Positions 9,800 to 19,734 of a stretch of DNA of 32,221 nt are shown piece after piece (position 1 is the stretch's first letter; every line of letters starts with the position of its first letter). Made by a program: the position numbers and the translations under genes. The DNA comes from Larix sibirica. Lineage: Eukaryota > Streptophyta > Pinopsida > Pinales > Pinaceae. The stretch is taken from the NCBI GenBank assembly GCA_004151065.3, contig NWUY0304942730.1, positions 1 through 32,221 of the forward strand, written 5' to 3'. The notes beneath the pieces were generated by a model. It did no database searches. It had not been told where the DNA came from and was given only the letters and a program-made list of their open reading frames with translations.

Positions 9800-11635
9800 A
9801 TGGCACCAAGATGGCCCACTAAAGCAAGCATTCATTTTCATCGCTGCTTTAACTTGGTTCACCGGCACAGGATCTAGATCTGCCCCTGCTCCCGTTGTTT
9901 CTGGGTCTTTATCTGCGTAAGATGGAATTTCAATATCTGCATCTTTTACTACTCGTACGGCTTCATCTGGACCAGAAACTACTAATGGGTATGGAACTGT
10001 TCATGCCGCTTCTACCCTAGCTTCTGCTGGATCCACAGAAACGACTGCTTTTCCTGTTCTTGCTCTAGCTGCTTGCTTTGGTGCTGCTCCTGTCCCAACC
10101 TATGTTTCTGCCCTAGCTTCTGCCTTAGCTTATGGTGCTTCCTTCTTTCTTTATATAAGCTCTCGATCTGGCTCAAATGATGACTATCCTATGCTTGTAT
10201 CCGCCCTTATTTTCATAACTCGTAAGAGGCACTCGATCTACCGCTTTTATCCGCTTGCAATGGCCTTATCTCATACCTTACTATGGACGTTTCTAAGATG
10301 CCTCTATTGATGCTATTTCAATCGGTGCTTCTTCTCCCGCTACTGGTGCTTCCACCTTTGGCTCTATACCCGTAAGGGATCCCGTGTACTATAACCTTGG
10401 AATTGGAGGAGATACTTAGAGAGATGGTTCTAAGTAAACCTAAAGGGTTATGAATCAATAACAGGAAGTGGGTCGCTTATAGTTAGTCTCGTTCAAGCCA
10501 ACAAGATCAATTGCTTCTTAAACTATCGGTTCTCGAATTGTAAGGGGTGCTACTATACATATTAAATACTGGATATGGATTATGGCGGCTCAGCCCCTTT
10601 ATCTGCCCCTTGTATCTTCACCTGAATCTGCGACTGGTACTTCAGGTGATCTGCCAGCTAGCAATTTGAGGCGTACGAGAAACTCCCAAAGTGTATACTT
10701 GCTTGCCCGTATCCCGGTGAGGTGGCACCCAGTGAGGTGATGATCGTGAGATAGCCTCGGTCTAGGGGTGGCTCGTTCTCACTCAATGGAATTCCGTCCC
10801 TTTACCTAATTTCTAAGATAGTAGCTTTTTGCCTGTCAATCCGGTGTTGAAGTGGTGGACCCAACAGCTATTCGAGGTTGATCAGCACACTATTGGCCCA
10901 AGAGCAATTTGAGGCTGGAGAAACTGGTACTAGGTAAACTGCTGTCTTTTTCCCTGCCTTTGCTTACTGTTTTTCGTCATGGTCAAGTATTTTGGCTATC
11001 AGTGTTCCTAGCCCAGTTGTGTTCAGAGGGTAATGATGGGATCATCAGATTCTGGAACATTGGCTTATGGAACTGGGACTGGAACTACGCCTGGAAGGAA
11101 TTTGAAAAACCCGGAACACACTAGCATGGCTTCTGGGTCTACTGCTACTGGTGCTGCTCCTGTCCCAACCTATGCCTTTGCCTATAGTGGTTCTTATTAA
11201 ACGGGTGCTTCAACAACTGAATCTGGACCAGGAACTGCTCCTGGATGTAACACTGCTCCTGCTTCTTTCTATTGATACTATTGATAAGGGACTGGAACTA
11301 CTGCATCTTGAACTGCTTGTGCCACTTCTGGACCTACTACTTGTGCTTATACTGCTTTATCTGCCCTTGCTTATGATGCTACTTTCTCTGTTGCTACTAG
11401 GTCTACTGCTGAACCAACAGAATTAACAGGTTAACCTACTGCTTTAGGCTTTGCTACTGCTTCTGGATTAACAACTAAATTTGCTACTGCGCTTGCTCCT
11501 TCTGCTACTGTAGCTACAGCCCCTGCCACTACCCTTGCTTCTGCTCCTGGGACTACTACTCGTGCTTATTTCTATACCCCCGTCTCTGATGCCTTTGCTA
11601 CTGTCTCTATAGGTTCAGGATCCAATCAACAAATT
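9800..11635 (+). repeat. GCT-rich triplet-periodic degenerate array (type B)
   Basis: This block uses the same GCT and ACT-rich style as type A but reads as Ala, Thr, Ser, Pro and Gly (for example ATALAPSATVATAPATTLAS near 11480-11545). In the phase that begins at 9726, the reading runs to about 10220 with a single stop at 9918-9920. A second long phase runs from about 11222 to 11630 with five to seven stops. A 25-bp word beginning GGTGCTGCTCCTGTCCCAAC is identical at 10080-10104 and 11150-11174. The part at 10380-10900 is more eroded. The stops, the frame changes and the absence of any folded-domain signature argue against a working gene; the source could be a low-complexity protein gene. 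Confidence 0.7.
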
Positions 11636-12099
11636 GATTGAAAGGATAAACTGACTGATCAACTAATAAGAAACTGATTTATTGATAGAATTGTCTTTCC
11701 ACCAACTGATAGCGCTGCGAGAGTCAGCGGGAAAATAATCAAACGGAACTTCTGTATCTGTACGTGCACTGCAGCCACACTCCAGTGGGATGTAGTTAGT
11801 TAGTCGGAGAACTCCCTCGCCGGCCAACAAAATTACTGAAATCAGCCATTAAACTACTACTATAAATTTTTTTCACTAACACTTTATATGCCCTCGGTTG
11901 CTCCTTCTCCAACAAATAGCCCTGCCGCTCGCTCCCCAGCCGCGAAAGTATAAGTACTTAAAATTAATAAATTTTGCTTTCTTTCTAAATCCCTTATTAT
12001 CCGTCCGTTGTTTCTCTAACAAAAAAAGAAACGAGTGAGAACATTAGAAGGTCGAGTACGCTGACTGGTCCCGACTAAGGTCTTTCTCGCTTTATATCT
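11636..12099. other. Non-genic stretch between oppositely oriented arrays
   Basis: No gene is recognised. CAATCAACAAATTGATTG-like palindromic AT-rich sequence sits near 11625-11645, and ACTGATCAACTAATAAG and ACTGATAGCG words follow. The stretch separates the plus-strand type B block from the minus-strand blocks. Confidence 0.4.
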
Positions 12100-12194
12100 A
12101 TGACCCATGAACGAAGGAAGGAAAGACTCTATCCAGCTTCCCTATCGGGCTATCTCCATGACCCATGAACGGAGGAAGGAAAGACTCTATCCAG
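12100..12194 (+). repeat. 37-bp direct repeat, two copies
   Basis: Positions 12100-12136 and 12158-12194 are identical except for one base (ATGACCCATGAACGAAGG against ATGACCCATGAACGGAGG at the start). The start-to-start distance is 58 bp. Confidence 0.9.
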
Positions 12195-12234
12195 AAACTG
12201 TTCCTTTCTTTCAATCTGAATAGCAGCAGCATTC

Positions 12235-12605
12235 GAAGCAGCAGACTAGCATTATTCCAATGAGCATAAGTCGAAACGGGATTCTAAGCAGCACCGTAAG
12301 AACCGGCCTTCTAATTCCCAGGAGCAGTAGTCCCTTCTACAGTAAAACCAGTAGAAAATGTTCCTGCAGGAGTTCCTAAAGCAGTTTTTGTAGCACCAGT
12401 TGAAGGAGCGTAATTACAAGTCCCAGCATAAGTAAGTAGAAGCATAACCAGTTTAACCAGTCTCAGTACCAAGAGCAGTTCCAGGTCCAGCATACTAATT
12501 AGTTCCATATCCGTCACGCCAGCAGCAACGGACCAACTGCCTGCTGGATCGACTGCAGAATAAGCTGCTTAACCAACGGAATAAGCTACTAGAACCACTA
12601 CTCAA
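12235..12605 (-). repeat. GCT-rich array (type A) on the minus strand, block 1
   Basis: The reverse complement gives type A phrases: GCTGGGACTTG, AATTACGCTCCTTCAACTGG and GGTACTGAGACTGGTTAAAC. One minus-strand phase (12311-12430) reads CNYAPSTGATKTALGTPAG. The segment 12395-12416, reversed, matches plus-strand 6968-6988 at all but one or two bases. The inversion relative to blocks at 0.8, 5.9 and 32 kb shows that the family has moved or been inverted in both orientations. Confidence 0.75.
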
Positions 12606-12900
12606 TATGATGTTAGTGGTGCTGCTTATAGAGATGGTGCTCCTCCCCACTTGGTTATATAAGCGAAGGGAAGCAGCGCATTATATTATAGGGCGCATTC
12701 ACTGGTTATGGCACGGGGTCCCGATCTGGGTATGGGTCTAGATCTGTATCTGCTACCTTTACTTCTGGTGCTTAAAAAAATGCATCTTTTATTGGTGCTG
12801 CTTAGTATCGATCACGAAGGTTTTACTCTTGCTCTCTAAACTATGGATCTCGCTCTCGATCTACTGAATAAACTACTCGCTTTATATCTGCTTTTTAAAC
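12606..12900 (+). repeat. GCT-rich array (type B), eroded plus-strand block
   Basis: GTTAGTGGTGCTGCTTATAG near 12613, ATCTGTATCTGCTACCTTTA near 12742 and CTCGCTCTCGATCTACTG near 12848 match type B phrases such as those near 9885 and 10165. The orientation switches from minus to plus near 12605. It is heavily decayed. Confidence 0.5.
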
Positions 12901-13069
12901 AACGGGTTATTCAACAGGACCAATTATTCCCGCAACCTTCTTATAAAAGTAAAAAGGGTAGTATATATAGCATTAATAAAATTGGTATCACCTGAGCGAT
13001 TATTAAATAATAGTAGTTTTACCAATTGATCAGATTAATTAAGAGGATACAAATCCTGTGCCAGTTGCC

Positions 13070-13415
13070 CGAACAAAAATAGCAGCAGTAACAGAGGTAA
13101 AAGCAGGAGAGGAGATGGTAGCAGCCCCTGTATTAGTATAACCTCTAGTCCCAGCACTCTTATAGGTGCATTTTACCCAACCATTGATTCAGTTTATCCA
13201 TTTGTTCAAGTTCCTTTTATTGATCCACCAGCTTCAGTATTAGCGGGAGAGGCAAAGGCAGATGCAAAGACCGGTTTAAGCACCACCACTATAAGCACCT
13301 TCATCACCAACACCAGCAGTAGAAGTATCACCCGGTGAACCAGTCTCAGTACCAATAGTTTAAGAAAAAGCATTACCCCCAGTTGAACCAGCATTTCCAT
13401 CAGAAGTTGAGCACG
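13070..13415 (-). repeat. GCT-rich array on the minus strand, block 2
   Basis: The reverse complement reads as Gly, Ser, Thr and Ala-rich peptide: SDGNAGSTGGNAFS near 13400-13360, TSTAGVGDEGAYSGGA near 13325-13280 and AGTRGYTNTGAATISS near 13160-13110. TTAAAC with an in-frame TAA recurs at the joins. The 64-codon minus-strand frame at 13206-13400 is a shifted phase of this block. Confidence 0.65.
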
Positions 13416-13449
13416 ATAAGGAGATATATCTTATTCTGGCTACGTTAAG

Positions 13450-13682
13450 CGGCTTGAATATATGATATCTCAGTGCTCATATATTATGGCTAGATTAAGA
13501 ATTAGGAGCCACACACCTCAACAACCTAGCTAGGAGAGAGATCTTTAAGGCTCAATATGGGGAGCCACCTCCTAAGATCGTAATTGTGAGAGAAGGAAAT
13601 TAAGCAGTCATGGCACATCTAACGGCTTGAATATATGATATCTCCAGTCATAACCTATAGCGGGGTTTAATATCTGATATCT
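13450..13682 (+). repeat. 22-bp dispersed direct repeat plus a degenerate third copy
   Basis: The 22-bp word starting CGGCTTGAATATATGATATC is identical at 13450-13471 and 13623-13644. A weaker copy (GTTTAATATCTGATATCTGG) follows at about 13663-13682. GGAGCCACACACCTC and GGAGCCACCTCCT near 13505 and 13560 form a second small pair. Confidence 0.8.
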
Positions 13683-13759
13683 GGTACACTACTTAAGACC
13701 TCATGAATGAATTATTACTTGCCTAGGATAAGCTAAGAGTGCAATAACCAACACAACCA

Positions 13760-13915
13760 GAAGGAGGTAAGATAATGTCCCAGCATTTCCCGGCGGAGTC
13801 TAACTAGCAGCAGTCCCCGGAGTTATTCCAAGAGCATTCCAAGTATTATCATTCCAAGCATCATCAGTTGAAACGGGATTACCAGCCTCAGTTCCAGAAT
13901 CAGCAGGTTTGACTA
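13760..13915 (-). repeat. GCT-rich array (type A) on the minus strand, block 3
   Basis: The reverse complement reads ADSGTEAGNPVSTDDAWN and then NALGITPGTAAS in one phase. The segment GCTGGTAATCCCGTTTCAAC (minus strand, near 13885) corresponds to GCTGGGAATCCTGTTTCAAA at 31972 on the plus strand. Confidence 0.65.
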
Positions 13916-14188
13916 GTTATGGTAATGGGTCATGGGGAACTCGCCATATGGGGAATATCATAGCCTATCTCTTATCTCTGCCTGTTTTATATGAGTATCT
14001 GGCCTATTATATCCTATCTGGGTGGGGTCCAAAGAATAGATCAACCCGAGGAAATAAGGTCCAGTTGCTCGCCTCATGAGGAATAAGTTGGGCCAAGGGA
14101 ATATGAAATAAGTTGGGCCAAAGAGTAGGCAAACCGCTCTATACTTTACCACACCCGGATTCCTGCTAAGTGGTTGGGATACTTCTAG
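13916..14188. other. Non-genic stretch with a small repeat
   Basis: No gene is recognised. AATAAGTTGGGCCAA occurs twice, at about 14083 and 14107. The minus strand is open for 64 codons at 13958-14152 without resemblance to a known protein. Confidence 0.4.
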
Positions 14189-14375
14189 AGCAGCTAACGA
14201 GGGGAGACGCCTGGAGAGATAACCCTGAATAAATGCTATTAGGATGAGAAAACACTAAAGCAGCTATATAGGGGAAACGCCTAGAGAGAGATAGTACTGA
14301 ATAAATGCTATTAGGGTAGGCCAGTAATAAAGCAGCTATCCATGGGAAATGCTATGGGAGATAACCTTAAGTACA
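14189..14375 (+). repeat. Tandem repeat, about 71-bp unit, 2.6 copies
   Basis: AGCAGCTA starts units at 14189, 14259 and 14331. The units share GGGGAGACGCCTGGAGAGATA or GGGGAAACGCCTAGAGAGAG followed by CTGAATAAATGCTATTAGG. The third unit is truncated after GGGAGATAACC. Confidence 0.8.
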
Positions 14376-14379
14376 CTTT

Positions 14380-14440
14380 AGAGCTAGACCGGGCAGAGCT
14401 GAGCTAGACCTATAGAGCTAGACCTATAGATAGAGCTTTA
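14380..14440 (+). repeat. Short tandem repeat, GAGCTAGACCTATA core
   Basis: GAGCTAGACC occurs at about 14381, 14401 and 14415, with CTATAGA spacers. It follows directly on the 71-bp array. Confidence 0.7.
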
Positions 14441-14529
14441 AGACCTACGCTTCTGTCAATAAGAAATATCCTTCCTGAACGTACCACTGCACATTAACCA
14501 TATCACAGTCTCACGGTCTAAGGTCTCTG

Positions 14530-14620
14530 GTACACAGCCTTCCTGCCATTCCTGGGCATACCTTTCCCGGGCATACCACCTTCCTGCCTGAGTAAACCTT
14601 CCTGCCTGGGTAAACCTTAA
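14530..14620 (+). repeat. Short tandem repeat, CCTTCCTGCC and GGGCATACC cores
   Basis: CCTTCCTGCC recurs at about 14539, 14580 and 14599, linked by GGGCATACC or GGGTAAACC. The same words (TTCCTGGGCA) make up the larger array at 19735-20180. Confidence 0.6.
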
Positions 14621-14649
14621 TACAGGCTTATCATACTGGCTCATCATAT

Positions 14650-15926
14650 TGGCTCTGTTCCCGACCCTGTTCCGATTCTACGGTGGAAAGTAATTTAGTC
14701 CAGTCTCAGTCCTTTAGTCCACATCCACCGGTCACTGCACTTCTCGTGACTCTTCTTTCCACTGCACTTCTTCCCACACCTTCCACATTTCTCGATCTTT
14801 CTGGTTCCTCCATGTCCGTCCACTTATCGTGGGCGGGCTTTTATATAGAATTGGGTAAAGTGAACAGTTATAGGTGGGTCACTCCTCCTTAGAGTGGGTC
14901 ACTCGACACCGAACCAGGGATAGGTCCCGAACCCAGGCAAGCCCGAATCCCAAACGAGGGAATTGAACCAGACCGAACGGGTGTCAATTGAGCGGAATAA
15001 GAGCGATAGGGCGGAAGCGGAAAGCCAATTAAAACCTGCTCTTAAACGCCTTTGTTAATTGCCTTACCCTTGCCTTTAGATGGTTTATCCTTTCCAATTG
15101 GTTTAATTTACTGCATTACAGAACTGGTCACAATCGGTGTCATACAATCTCGCTTACAATCTCGACTGGACAGAACTAGGGTGTTCATGTCCGTACAGAA
15201 ATCAAAATAATAGCTCATCGGCCTCCGGAAGAACAGTAATAAAGAGACAGATATCGCTCATATCGCTTATTAGAGAGGATCGGTAAAAACTAGTATTAGA
15301 GAGAGAGGATCAGTAATGACTAGTCTGAGTTGTTTCCCGTAGGGGATATATGGGTTCTCCCTACAGGGCGGCAATATTGAATGGAAATGGTTCCCGTAGA
15401 GGCTAGTAATACGAACAGCTTCTTTCACCCTATAGCCAATTACTTAAGCTACTAATTAGGCTAATACGGTTATAAAATGCATCAGTACGAATGCTGGCGG
15501 TGCCTTCTCCATCTTTAGCTCTTAATCTTTAAGGCCAGTGAAAATAATCCATCCTTCTCCTTTCATGTCCAGCCCAGTCCCCTTCATCTCTCCGCTCTAT
15601 GGCGAGTCAGAAGGCAAGAATACAATTGTACTGCAATAAGGCAAGTAAGAAGGAAAGTCATAAGGCGCCCAGACCAGAACTAATCTTTACTTCGCCCTGA
15701 AATATAGGAGGAGGAACCCTACTACTTTTTTTAGTTAAGGGGCCTTTACCCCACATTCATGCAGCTACCTGTTTGGTTAGGCAATTTACTAGCCAGCCGC
15801 AATATATCCTAGCCAGCCACATACGGGTTAAAAGCTAATTGATAGAGTTACCGCTGGTGTGCTTCGGGATAGATTGATTACTCACTGTCCCTCACCAAAT
15901 AAGTAACTAGAGATTCATTCTTACTT
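14650..15926. other. Unassigned intergenic DNA
   Basis: No gene is recognised over about 1.3 kb. GTGGGTCACTC occurs twice at about 14873 and 14895. GAGAGGATCGGTAA and GAGAGGATCAGTAA, each followed by an ACTAGT word, lie near 15273 and 15304. TTCCCGTAG occurs near 15334 and 15390. A 69-codon plus-strand frame at 14683-14892 resembles no known protein. Confidence 0.4.
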
Positions 15927-16016
15927 ATGACTTGCCACACTCTCGCCTTGCCTCGCCTCATGACTTGCGGACCTCCGCCTCGCCTTGCCTCATGACTTGC
16001 CACACTCTTGCCTATC
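15927..16016 (+). repeat. Tandem repeat, about 33-bp unit, three copies
   Basis: ATGACTTGC starts units at 15927, 15960 and 15992. Units continue CACACTCTCGCC or GGACCTCCGCC and then TTGCCTCGCCTC variants. Confidence 0.8.
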
Positions 16017-16525
16017 CCCCTCGTTTATACCAGTTATAAGCGCTTGCTATCATAGTAATTGCTGCTATCGATCGAGATCCCTTTCCCGGCCCTAACGATC
16101 TCCCTCCATCCTACCAATCGATATTGCAGGAAATATTCTGTCGAATAATAAAGATATATAGATGGATTATTATATACGTCATACGAATAAGAAAGATATC
16201 ATTAATTCCTCTCCCTATTGCCTTCGATATATAGGAATTTATCGCTTGTCCGGGCCTCTGTTCAACTCCCCCAACCCCCAAGCAGTTCCTTTCCCCCACC
16301 AGCATTTTCTTGGGTTATGGGCTTCAAGGAGTAGGAGCGTGCTATAGATACACCACACTTCCTTGCTTACCGATTTCTCTAAGCTTACCAATGGTTTCCT
16401 TCCTGTGCTGGGGTTGGAGAGATATAAAGTTTCATTCGTTCGATTGGGAGATATAGATCTTTCGGCTCTATAGCGCGCTAGTGTGCAATTTCCTTCCTGT
16501 GCTAGAGAGAGTAATTATAAGCGTA
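16017..16525. other. Unassigned intergenic DNA
   Basis: No gene is recognised. TTTCCTTCCTGTGCT occurs at about 16389 and 16490. Short open frames overlap on both strands at 16111-16347 and look like chance. Confidence 0.4.
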
Positions 16526-16572
16526 CCGATAGGCTTCCAATAGGCTTCCAATAGGCTTTCGATAGGCTTTCC
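16526..16572 (+). repeat. Microsatellite-like array, 11-12 bp unit, four copies
   Basis: CCAATAGGCTT or the variants CCGATAGGCTT and TCGATAGGCTTT follow one another four times. Confidence 0.9.
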
Positions 16573-17000
16573 ATCTAAGACATACGAGTGAGAGACATAC
16601 TGATACTAAGAATGTTGGTACCGCTGGTAAAAGAGAGGGAGAGAGGTGTGGGTGGGGTTAAAAGCGTAATGCTTTCTATATGTGCATGTGGTTTCGAAAA
16701 ACACGTATACATTCTTTGATGGGAGTTCCTTCTGCTGTAAAGAGCTGATCAAGTCTTCGGAGTGGGTGTGAATGGGTGTGAGGTCAGGCTTTACCTTCCA
16801 ATCAATCAAAATCTTACTTATATTGCCTCATGAACTGATGAGCTACAGGAGGGATCTATGAATTGAGGAGGCTCAAGGGAATTTGGAGTAATGTCACCCC
16901 ATGATTGCACTAGGGAGAGTGCACCAAAGGATTCTGATATAGCCTTGGGTTTTGGAGGAGGTGTAGCGTTGGTAAGCAGAGGAGGGAGAGCTTGGCTTGA
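16573..17000. other. Unassigned intergenic DNA
   Basis: No gene is recognised. A 67-codon minus-strand frame (16606-16809) has no resemblance to a known family. It lies downstream, on the minus strand, of the zinc-finger-like remnant at 17000-17170 and could be unrecognisable retroelement sequence. Confidence 0.35.
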
Positions 17001-17170
17001 AGAAGTATCAAGTTGGGATGTAACATTTTGTTTACAGGTAGTGCATCATTGATATGTATAAATTTTGGGGATATTGTGAGCCTTTATCAAGAGAAGCAGA
17101 GTTATTTCTTCGAAGGACTCGACATTCATATGTGCTATGAGTGTTGCACTTATGGTACTTGCACCGCTTT
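17000..17170 (-). pseudogene. Possible retrotransposon Gag zinc-finger remnant
   Basis: On the minus strand, 17168 down to about 17085 reads RCKYHKCNTHSTYECRVLRR and then a polar stretch. The spacing Cys-x2-His-x4-His-x4-Cys, together with the trailing basic residues, resembles the finger found at the Gag-protease boundary of many plant Ty3/gypsy elements (Cys-x2-His-x5-His-x4-Cys in the usual form). The spacing differs by one from the usual form, and no protease or reverse transcriptase follows that I can read. It is a short match, so chance is possible. Confidence 0.35.
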
Positions 17171-18690
17171 TTTTCACTAGGGCAAGGGTTTCTACTGTAG
17201 GGTATATTTAATAACTAGGGTGTACTAAATATACTTGCTTAAGGGTTGCATGACTTAAGTAACAGACAAAGAGAGAACATGGAAAAAGAACAAGCTAACA
17301 TTTCACCATTTTCATTGTGTACCTCATGCAAGTGAAATAAATTGTACAAGCGTACATTCAATCAACAAGTGCACAAGATAGTAAAGAATTTTCATAATTT
17401 TATTATACCAATGGGAAGGCAAACTTACAACAACACCTTTATGGCAATGGAGAAGCTAGATGGGCTCCAAGATTACCAGGGTCCTTTACTCCTTGTTTGC
17501 TCCAATCTATGGTTCAAATCCGGCAGCATAACCTTGCTTTCTAGTATGGATATGGCAAGAGACCTCAATGGTTGTATTTATAAGTGAAAGGGTGGACCTT
17601 CTAATGAGCTAGCTTCAATGTGAATAATCCCAACTCATAAAGAGCTAATGGAAGAATCAAACTTATAGGCAAGAGTTTGACTTGGCTCAAGCTGATAGAC
17701 TGAGGTCACATGATGGATGACATGAGGGCTAATGATACCGGAGTGATTCTTCCGACTGAGGCAAGTAATAACAGGTTGTTAACAGATACCTAGGTATTTG
17801 TGATTAGTTGCATGAATACTTATCTTGGGAGATGGAGACATTCCCCGCACCTATTGGGTGTAGGTACATAAGGCTCCAGAGGAGGGGAGCTTTTTGAAGT
17901 AAGGCTGGAGGTTCAACTTGGGGAACTTGTTGAGGAGGGAAATGTATCTTAAGGGAGTATTTCACTTTGGTGAATTCTCTAATTATTCTCTCTTCAAATT
18001 TTCACATGTATGGCATGATTTATTAAAATGTTCTACATGAGATAGGTGGTGTCATGTTTACATGGTTAGAAGGAGGGGGACAAGTTGTATTATAAACTTG
18101 GTTGGGAACAATAAAGGGGCCTCATGTTGGGAGGAAGTGGTAAGCATCCTCCATGGTAAACTTAGTTAACATAGTACGAGGTTGGTCCTTCTATGTTTAA
18201 GGCTAGGTTGGAATTGTTGTATGAGTACTTATATGACTACTAGGAAGCATACTAAGAACACTCATATGGGTGAGATGGGATAGGTTCAATATGTTTTGAG
18301 GATAGAGTTCATTGACCCCAAGATGCAGGGAACTAGGGAAAATAAAGATAGAAAGAGGATAAGAATAATACTCCATAGTACAAGGAACAAGGGAAAAGAG
18401 ATAAGAGATAAGGAAGGTGACGCACCGTTGTTCATGCTTGCATGTATGATGGTCAAGCCTGTCACTTTTATTTAATAAGTGGGACCTATTGCGATGGGCT
18501 TATAGAGGGTAAAATGCATGTTTCTTTCTTGTGGCTACAATGCTTATGTTTACTCAATTTTAAGGTGCGTAGCTCGTTGGTTGGGTGGGAATAGATAAGA
18601 AGAAGAAACAAGGGAGGGGAAGGATTTTACCAAATATAGAAGTAAGGTCCTCAAACACCCCCCCCATAGGCCGCCTTTATGCTGGAGAAT
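17171..18690. other. Unassigned, purine-rich, AT-richer stretch
   Basis: About 1.5 kb without an assignable gene. It differs in texture from its surroundings: fewer short repeats, many GGAGGG and AAGAT purine runs, and less GC. An 81-codon plus-strand frame (17342-17587) resembles nothing known. On the minus strand, phases of 17850-17960 stay open and Pro and Gln-rich (PPQQVPQVEPPALL). TATAAATA occurs on the minus strand near 17577. This may be transferred nuclear retroelement DNA, but I cannot prove it. A run of Cs lies at 18657-18665. Confidence 0.35.
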
Positions 18691-18699
18691 TTACCATAT

Positions 18700-19450
18700 T
18701 ATAAGGCCAGGTTTATAGAGAAGGATTTACCAGTCGCTCACTAAGCAAAACCAGCCATCGTAGGTATAATCCCTCGGGTTCAGGGCCTTTTCCCGCTACC
18801 AGATATTTGAAAAAGTACCCTAGTAATTCCAATAAGTCGCCCATTATTCGCTTTACCAGGTAATCAATTTGGTCATACTGCGAGATTGACTGAAAATGCA
18901 CAAAATAAAGGGTTATTGGGAACTCGTACGCGATCTTCCACTAAGTAACTGGTTATTGGAACAATTACATATGTAATAACGCCGTTACTTTATTGTCGAA
19001 CGTCGAAGATAGAAGGTAAGGTTTCGGTGACATAGGTTTCATCTCCAATCGAGGGCTATCTTAACCTCGTATCACTAGTTCTAAGGGCGTCCACCCCCCC
19101 CTCTAACTATGTCATGTTCTCAGAGCGGTCATCTCTTCACAGCTCTCAGGGCGGGTAAATCATCCATCGCTTCCCACTATAAACTCCGCTAACCACTCTT
19201 TGGTGTAGGGGACTTCTTCAAGGGAAGGTTCATGACTCCAGGATTACGTTACCTGATTTGCTCACCTTAACATCGATGGATGGCTTCGTAGAGATAAAAC
19301 GGGCCCTTTCTTTTATTATCCTCCCAACTATCTAACTTTAGGTCGTGTATTCAGCCAAGTGCTTGTATTCGATCGTGCCCAGAAAAGACATATCGTCATT
19401 GAACGGTGAGGGTAACTGCCCCATTACTCGCCTTACGGGTAGATATGGGT
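18700..19450 (-). pseudogene. Decayed protein-coding remnant, unknown plant retroelement-like family
   Basis: Read on the minus strand, successive phases give protein-like stretches in a plausible order. The first is MGQLPSPFNDDMSFLGTIEY (about 19422-19363). Next are DLKLDSWEDNKRKGPFYLYE (19344 downward) and VPYTKEWLAEFIVGSDG (about 19210-19163), then FTRPESCEEMTALRT after an in-frame TGA. Last is an open frame at 18713-18901 containing QYDQIDYLVKRIMGDLLELL and AGKGPEPEGLYLRWLVLLSE. Composition is balanced, unlike the repeat-derived frames. At least three frameshifts and several stops break it. The style resembles the uncharacterised ORFs carried by plant retroelements and the plant mobile domain group, but I do not recognise the family. 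Orientation is the same as the finger-like remnant at 17.1 kb. Confidence 0.45.
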
Positions 19451-19504
19451 ATGGGACTACTAGGATCCCCTAGGCCTATATTTCCTTATATTCTTATTAT
19501 TATC

Positions 19505-19670
19505 CGGTTAGTTCTGGCGAGACAGGTCTTTCTTGTATGCTGATTATAGCCCAGTTAGCTCTGGCGGGAAAGGGCTCATTCTCCCTAAATTATCCCGTAG
19601 GGAGCATGTTTTCACAATGATGCCTGTTTTTACGGATGCATGTTTCTACGATGATGCCTGTCTTAACGAT
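19505..19670 (+). repeat. Two short direct-repeat pairs
   Basis: GTTAG followed by TTCTGGCG or CTCTGGCG, AGACAGG or GAAAGGG and a T-rich tail form a pair at about 19508 and 19555. At 19604-19670, CATGTTTTCACAATGATGCC and CATGTTTCTACGATGATGCC are repeated with TGTTTTTACGGATG or TGTCTTAACGAT after them. Confidence 0.65.
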
Positions 19671-19734
19671 TCAGTTATTACATCATGCCTTCAGTGATTA
19701 TATTCTCTCGCCCTTCAGAAATACACATATAATA

